Source: an uncultured Rubrobacteraceae bacterium
GTDB lineage: Bacteria; Actinomycetota; Rubrobacteria; Rubrobacterales; Rubrobacteraceae
Direction of reading: 5' to 3'
Assembly: GCA_902806085.1 (NCBI GenBank)
Contig: CADCVH010000084.1
Location: forward strand, 16,624-80,623
Length of the DNA stretch: 64,000 nucleotides
The notes under the pieces were generated by a model. That model worked only from the letters and a program-made list of their open reading frames with translations, searched no databases and was not told where the DNA came from. Below are positions 59,981 through 64,000 of the stretch, piece after piece. Position 1 is the first letter of the stretch. Each line of letters opens with the position of its first letter. The position numbers were made by a program, and so were the translations under genes.

Positions 59981-62073
59981 GCGCCGCGAACGGACGGGCG
60001 ACCGTGGACGTCGAGGGGCTCTCGATCAGCTACCTCAGGCGCAGGCAGCCGCTGCGCGTGATCGAGGATTTGACGTTCTCGATCCGGCCCGGCGAGGCCT
60101 ACGGGCTGGTCGGGGAGTCGGGCTGCGGCAAGTCGACGGTGGCGATGGCGCTCATGCGCTACCTCCCCCAGAACGCCGTCGTCGACGCGGGCCGCGTCAC
60201 CTTCGCGGGCGACGACCTGCTCGGCGCCGACGGGGCCACGCTGCGCCGCTGGCGCGGGAGCCGGATGGCGATGGTCTACCAGGACCCCGCGAGCGCCCTG
60301 AACCCCTCGATGCGGGTGGGCGCCCAGATCTCCGAGGTGTACCGCCAACACCGCGGGATGGACGGGGCGGCGGCTTCGAAAGAAGCGGAGGCCATGCTCG
60401 GGAAGGTGAGGATCACCGACCCGGGCCGGATCCTCGGGCGCTACCCGCACGAGCTCTCCGGCGGGCAGCAGCAGCGGGTCATGATCGCGATGGCGCTCTC
60501 CACGGACCCGGAGCTGCTGGTCCTTGACGAGCCGACCACGGGGCTTGACGCGACCGTCGAGGCCGAGGTGCTCGACCTCGTGGAGCAACTGCGCAGCGAC
60601 TTCGACACTTCCATCCTGTTTATCAGCCACAACCTCGGCGTCGTGAGGCGCGTGTGCGAGCGGGTGGGCGTGCTCTACGCGGGGCGCCTGATCGAGGAGG
60701 GCCCCTCAGACGAGCTCCTCCGCGAGCCGCGCCACCCCTACACCCTAGGGCTCCTGCGCTGCGTGCCCCGGCGGGGCATGCGCAAGGACGCCCTGCGCCT
60801 GGAGCCGATCCCCGGTTCGCTGCCCCCTCTGGGGGCCGACCTGCCCGGTTGCGTGTACGCTTCCCGCTGCCCCATAGCCAGGGAACGCTGCCACGTCGAG
60901 CCGCCGCCGCCCTACGACACGGGGGACGGCAGGATCAGCCGCTGCCACTACCACGACGAGGTGCCCACGATACCGCCGGGCGAGCAGCAAATAACGCCGC
61001 CGCCACCTTCGGACGGGGCGACGCTGCTCAAGGTAGAAGATCTCGTAAAGACCTACGGCACCTCCGGGAACAGTATGCAGGCGGTGGCCGGCGTCTCCTT
61101 CGAGGTGCGCCAGGGCGAGGTGTTCGGGCTCGTCGGCGAGTCGGGGAGCGGCAAGACCTCGCTCGCCAGGTGCCTCAGCGGGCTGGTGGACGCCTCGTCC
61201 GGCCGGGCCACGTTCGAGGACCACCTTGACATCTCCGCCGCCGAGCACCGGCGCAACGCCGAGCTGCGCCGCAAGCTGCAGATGATCTTCCAGAATCCGG
61301 ACACCTCGCTGAACCCGCGCCACTCCGTCCGGCGCATCCTGGGCCGCGCCCTGCTGCTGCTCGCCGGCGTAAAGAATCGCCGGGAGCGGGAGCGGCGCTC
61401 GCTCGAGCTGGCCTCCTCGGTGCGCCTGGAGCCGCGCCACTTGCAGGTGCGCCCGTCGGCCCTCTCGGGCGGCCTCAAGCAACGCGTCGCCATCGCCCGG
61501 GCCTTCGCCGGGGAGCCGGCGCTCGTCCTGTGCGACGAGCCGGTCAGCGCCCTCGACGTCTCCGTGCAGGCGGCCATCCTGAACCTGCTCCTGGACGTGC
61601 AGGCGGAAAGGAAGGTCTCCTACCTCTTCATCTCCCACGACCTCAACGTCGTCCGGTACCTCGCCGACAGCATCGGCGTGATGTACCTCGGCCAACTCGT
61701 CGACGTTGGCCCGGCCCGGGCGGTCTTCGACCCCCCGCACCACCCCTACACCGAGGCGCTCGTCTCGGCCATGACCACGCTCGAAGACTCGGGCGGTTCG
61801 CGCCCGCGCATCAAGCTCGGCGGTCCGATGCCGAGCCCCAGCGATCCGCCGTCCGGGTGCCGGTTCCACACCCGCTGCCCCCGGTTCCTGGGCGACATTT
61901 GCCGCGACGAAGCACCACCGTGGCAGCGTGACGGGGAGGGCCACCAGTACCGCTGCCACATCCGGCCCGGTGAGCTCTCAGGCCTGCAGCGGGCCAACGG
62001 GGCTTCCCCGGACGAACCCCAAGCCGCGACCAGGCGGGACCATCCACCCAAAGAGAACGGACGGCAAGGGTGA
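59977..62073 (+). CDS. Fused double ATP-binding protein of the Dpp-type transporter
   Basis: 698 aa from the GTG at 59977, overlapping the permease stop. Two complete ABC ATPases are joined in one chain. The first has Walker A GESGCGKST (residues 47-55), signature LSGGQQQR (160-167) and Walker B LLVLDEP. The second has Walker A GESGSGKTS near 386, signature LSGGLKQR near 494 and Walker B LVLCDEP. Each ends with the oligopeptide-family C-terminal zinc/FeS-like motif (GCVYASRCPIARERCHVEPPP and GCRFHTRCPRFLGDICRDEAPPW). It therefore replaces separate DppD and DppF. It could also energise the ATPase-less importer at 24-28 kb, which is speculation. Confidence 0.95.
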   Translation: MSAANGRATVDVEGLSISYLRRRQPLRVIEDLTFSIRPGEAYGLVGESGCGKSTVAMALMRYLPQNAVVDAGRVTFAGDDLLGADGATLRRWRGSRMAMVYQDPASALNPSMRVGAQISEVYRQHRGMDGAAASKEAEAMLGKVRITDPGRILGRYPHELSGGQQQRVMIAMALSTDPELLVLDEPTTGLDATVEAEVLDLVEQLRSDFDTSILFISHNLGVVRRVCERVGVLYAGRLIEEGPSDELLREPRHPYTLGLLRCVPRRGMRKDALRLEPIPGSLPPLGADLPGCVYASRCPIARERCHVEPPPPYDTGDGRISRCHYHDEVPTIPPGEQQITPPPPSDGATLLKVEDLVKTYGTSGNSMQAVAGVSFEVRQGEVFGLVGESGSGKTSLARCLSGLVDASSGRATFEDHLDISAAEHRRNAELRRKLQMIFQNPDTSLNPRHSVRRILGRALLLLAGVKNRRERERRSLELASSVRLEPRHLQVRPSALSGGLKQRVAIARAFAGEPALVLCDEPVSALDVSVQAAILNLLLDVQAERKVSYLFISHDLNVVRYLADSIGVMYLGQLVDVGPARAVFDPPHHPYTEALVSAMTTLEDSGGSRPRIKLGGPMPSPSDPPSGCRFHTRCPRFLGDICRDEAPPWQRDGEGHQYRCHIRPGELSGLQRANGASPDEPQAATRRDHPPKENGRQG

Positions 62074-62195
62074 GGCGCGGCGCAACCGGCCCGCTTCACA
62101 AGATTTTCTGATCGGCACGGCTTCAGCGAGGTACGGTGGTCTCTAGCCGCATCGAATCCCCTGAAACCTGATGACTCGCTCCGACGCCCGAAAAG

Positions 62196-63494
62196 TTACG
62201 GGCTGCCGGAGGTGCTTCCGGCCACGCCGCACCAGTCGACCAGGAGGAAGGCGATGGTCTTGCTCGCCGTCAGCAGGTCGTCGATGATGATGTGCTCGTC
62301 GGCGCTGTGCGCCCAGCCGACGTCGCCGGCCCCGTACATAACGCAGGGCATCCCCCCGAAGTGGATGAAGAGCCTCATGTCCGCGCCGTAGCTCACGCCC
62401 TCCACGGCCGGGGCGGCGCCCGTCACGCGTTCGTGGGCGCGCATCACGGCCCCGGAGATCGGGGCGTCGAGCGGAACCTCGACCGGCATGGTCTGGCCGC
62501 CGAACCACTCGATCTCGGGCGGGTGCCCGCGCAGCCAGGGGTCGAGGGCCGCGACGGCCGCGATTCGCTCCTCGAGGAGGACCTGCAAGGCCCCGACCTC
62601 CTCGCCCGGCAGCATGCCGACGCGGATGTCGGCTTCGAGCGATTCTGGCACCGTTACGGCCCAGTTGCCCGAGCGCACGATGCCGACGTTGATGGGGACC
62701 TTGTCCTCCATGGCGTCGAAGAGCGGGTGGGAGATCCCGGCCGTGCGCTCCCGCTCGAGCGAGCGGAGGTCTTCGAAGATCGGGACGAACTTCTCGAAGG
62801 CCGAGACCCCCCGGTGGCGCACCGCGGCGTGTACCGCGCTGCCGGTGATCTTCAGCCGGAAAACGACCGAGCCGGCCTGGGCCGGGACGAGTGCTAAGCG
62901 GGTGGGCTCGCTGATCAGGGCGGCGTCGCCCCGGTAGCCTTCCAGGATGGTCGCGAGCGCGCCGACGCCGCCGTCTTCCTCGCCGACCGTGGCGGCGACG
63001 GTCACGTCCCCCCGAAGCCCGACGCCGAGCTCTCCGAGCGCCCGCAGCGCGGCGACGAAGGTCGCCAGCCCGCCCTTCATGTCGCACGAACCGCGGCCGT
63101 ACAGGCGCCCGTCGGCGACCGCCCCGGAGAGCGGCCCTTGGGTCCAGGCGCCGGGGTCCCCGTTCTCCACGGTGTCCATGTGCGCGTTCAGCAGGATCGC
63201 CTTTCCCCCACCGCTGCCGGCCCTGATGCCGATCACGTTCGGCCGGTTCCCGAACCTGGTCTGCACGCCGACGTGCCCGTAGTGGGGCGAGACCTGCTCC
63301 GGCGTCGCCTCGCACCGCTCGACCGCGAGCCCGCTCTCCCGGAAAGCCTCCGCGACGACCTCCTGAACCGCGCCCTCGTCCCCCGTCACCGACGGGACGC
63401 GCACGAGGTCCTGCAACAACCGCACCGTGTCCTCACGCTGCGCCTCGACGGTCCGGATTATCCCCTCGCGAAGCGCGGCATCGATCTCGGTCAT
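62196..63494 (-). CDS. M20-family deacylase (ArgE/DapE-type)
   Basis: 432 aa. Zinc-dependent amidohydrolase of the M20 family. The first metal ligands are LNAHMDTV, the bridging Asp is in GRGSCDMKGGLAT, the general base pair is VGEEDGGVG and the last His is in WAHSADEHI. The dimerisation/lid domain lies between. Enzymes of this type remove acyl or carbamoyl groups from amino acids (acetylornithine, succinyl-diaminopimelate, other N-acyl amino acids). Its neighbours (importer, aminotransferase, aldehyde dehydrogenase) suggest catabolism of an imported N-acylated or peptide-like compound rather than arginine synthesis. Confidence 0.92.
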   Translation of the reverse strand: MTEIDAALREGIIRTVEAQREDTVRLLQDLVRVPSVTGDEGAVQEVVAEAFRESGLAVERCEATPEQVSPHYGHVGVQTRFGNRPNVIGIRAGSGGGKAILLNAHMDTVENGDPGAWTQGPLSGAVADGRLYGRGSCDMKGGLATFVAALRALGELGVGLRGDVTVAATVGEEDGGVGALATILEGYRGDAALISEPTRLALVPAQAGSVVFRLKITGSAVHAAVRHRGVSAFEKFVPIFEDLRSLERERTAGISHPLFDAMEDKVPINVGIVRSGNWAVTVPESLEADIRVGMLPGEEVGALQVLLEERIAAVAALDPWLRGHPPEIEWFGGQTMPVEVPLDAPISGAVMRAHERVTGAAPAVEGVSYGADMRLFIHFGGMPCVMYGAGDVGWAHSADEHIIIDDLLTASKTIAFLLVDWCGVAGSTSGSP

Positions 63495-63613
63495 GCGCAG
63501 TGCTCTCCTGCCGATCTGGTTTCTGTGTCACCAATCAAAGCCGCCGCCCTGGCGGCCGTGATCCACCCCATCCGTACGCGACTCTAGGGGTAACAGGACC
63601 CGTCGCCCCCGCG

Positions 63614-64000
63614 TTAGCCCCGCCTTCTCCGGCGGCCGATCTCCCCCTCCAGCTCGGACAGGGCCTGGCCCGTGATCTCCGCTATGCGGCTCAGGATCTC
63701 GCGGTCGGAGGTGAGCGCCGGGGAGAACTGGATCACCGGGTCCTCCTTGTCGTCGAACCGGCAGATCAAGCCGTGCTTCAAGAGGCTCTGGGGCAGCACG
63801 CCCTTGAAGTATTCGAGGTAGTCCTTGCCGGCTATCGGGGTGCCGTCGGGCCACTCTGCCCTGATCTCGACCCCCCAGAAGAAGCCCATCCCCCGAACCT
63901 CCTTGACGATGGGGTGCCCCGAGGCCATCCTCTCGAGCTCCCCCCCGAAGTGGCCCTCCAGGTCGCGCACGTTCTCCAAGAGCCTCTCCCGCTCCATGAT
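63614..64000 (-). CDS. Class-III aminotransferase, C-terminal part (runs off the window)
   Basis: At least 128 codons, continuing past the right edge (the codon before the internal ATG at 63997 is ATC). The segment EVRGMGFFWGVEIRAEWPDGTPI, then LLKHGLICRFDDKEDPVIQFSPALTSDREILSRIAEITGQAL, matches the C-terminal small domain of PLP-dependent class-III aminotransferases (omega-amino acid, 4-aminobutyrate or taurine type). The PLP lysine lies outside the window. With the succinate-semialdehyde-type dehydrogenase nearby, 4-aminobutyrate or a related omega-amino acid is a natural guess. Confidence 0.82.
   Translation of the reverse strand: MMERERLLENVRDLEGHFGGELERMASGHPIVKEVRGMGFFWGVEIRAEWPDGTPIAGKDYLEYFKGVLPQSLLKHGLICRFDDKEDPVIQFSPALTSDREILSRIAEITGQALSELEGEIGRRRRRG

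Noticed and set aside
60745-61959. 404-aa minus-strand ORF
   Set aside because: Antisense of the double ATPase.

Overview
The window is very GC-rich, densely coded DNA, most consistent with a high-GC actinobacterium of the Rubrobacter type. The basis is gene style, many GTG/TTG starts, a class E-type sortase, and an ileS T-box. The genus is an inference from style and cannot be proved here. I see no rRNA, tRNA or CRISPR array.

Layout. 0-1.5 kb holds two decayed genes: an IS630-type transposase remnant and a glycine-betaine-type (OpuAC) binding protein with a stop, a frameshift and no signal peptide. 1.8-16.3 kb is mixed housekeeping and accessory DNA: a fumarate reductase-like flavoprotein with a disulfide oxidoreductase, methyltransferase, zinc alcohol/formaldehyde-type dehydrogenase, two related anchored beta-proteins, MFS transporter, aminotransferase, HAD phosphatase with mutM, a lipoprotein and small envelope proteins. 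16.3-19.9 kb is ileS (long, type-2-like) behind a T-box leader with specifier, antiterminator box, terminator and promoter. 20-24 kb has a membrane-anchored molybdopterin oxidoreductase, a candidate C-rich small RNA behind an 11-bp-phased repeat array, endonuclease V and a frameshifted phosphoesterase. 24.2-27.8 kb is a peptide/nickel-type ABC importer without ATPases; 28-33.4 kb carries a sortase, methyltransferase, GNAT, S9 peptidase and a flippase-like membrane protein.

The most coherent system spans about 33.8-50.7 kb. A heterotetrameric sarcosine-oxidase-like enzyme (four subunits), a GlnA-III-type ligase and a three-gene glutamate-synthase-like enzyme lie head to tail, matching the N-methylglutamate route for methylamine (mgdABCD-gmaS-mgsABC). 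An XRE-cupin regulator follows. Diverging from it is a seven-gene run with an amine-type APC permease, three small membrane proteins (one of 57 aa absent from the ORF track) and a universal stress protein. Formate-THF ligase and 5-formyl-THF cyclo-ligase sit just beyond and could process the released one-carbon unit.

51-64 kb holds an SDR/TetR divergent pair and then a second amine/amino-acid catabolic region: SoxB-like FAD oxidase, succinate-semialdehyde-type dehydrogenase, complete Dpp-type ABC importer with a fused double ATPase, M20 deacylase and the C-terminal end of a class-III aminotransferase running off the window. Together the two regions suggest uptake and demethylation/deamination of small amines, with nitrogen passed through glutamate and C1 units through folate.
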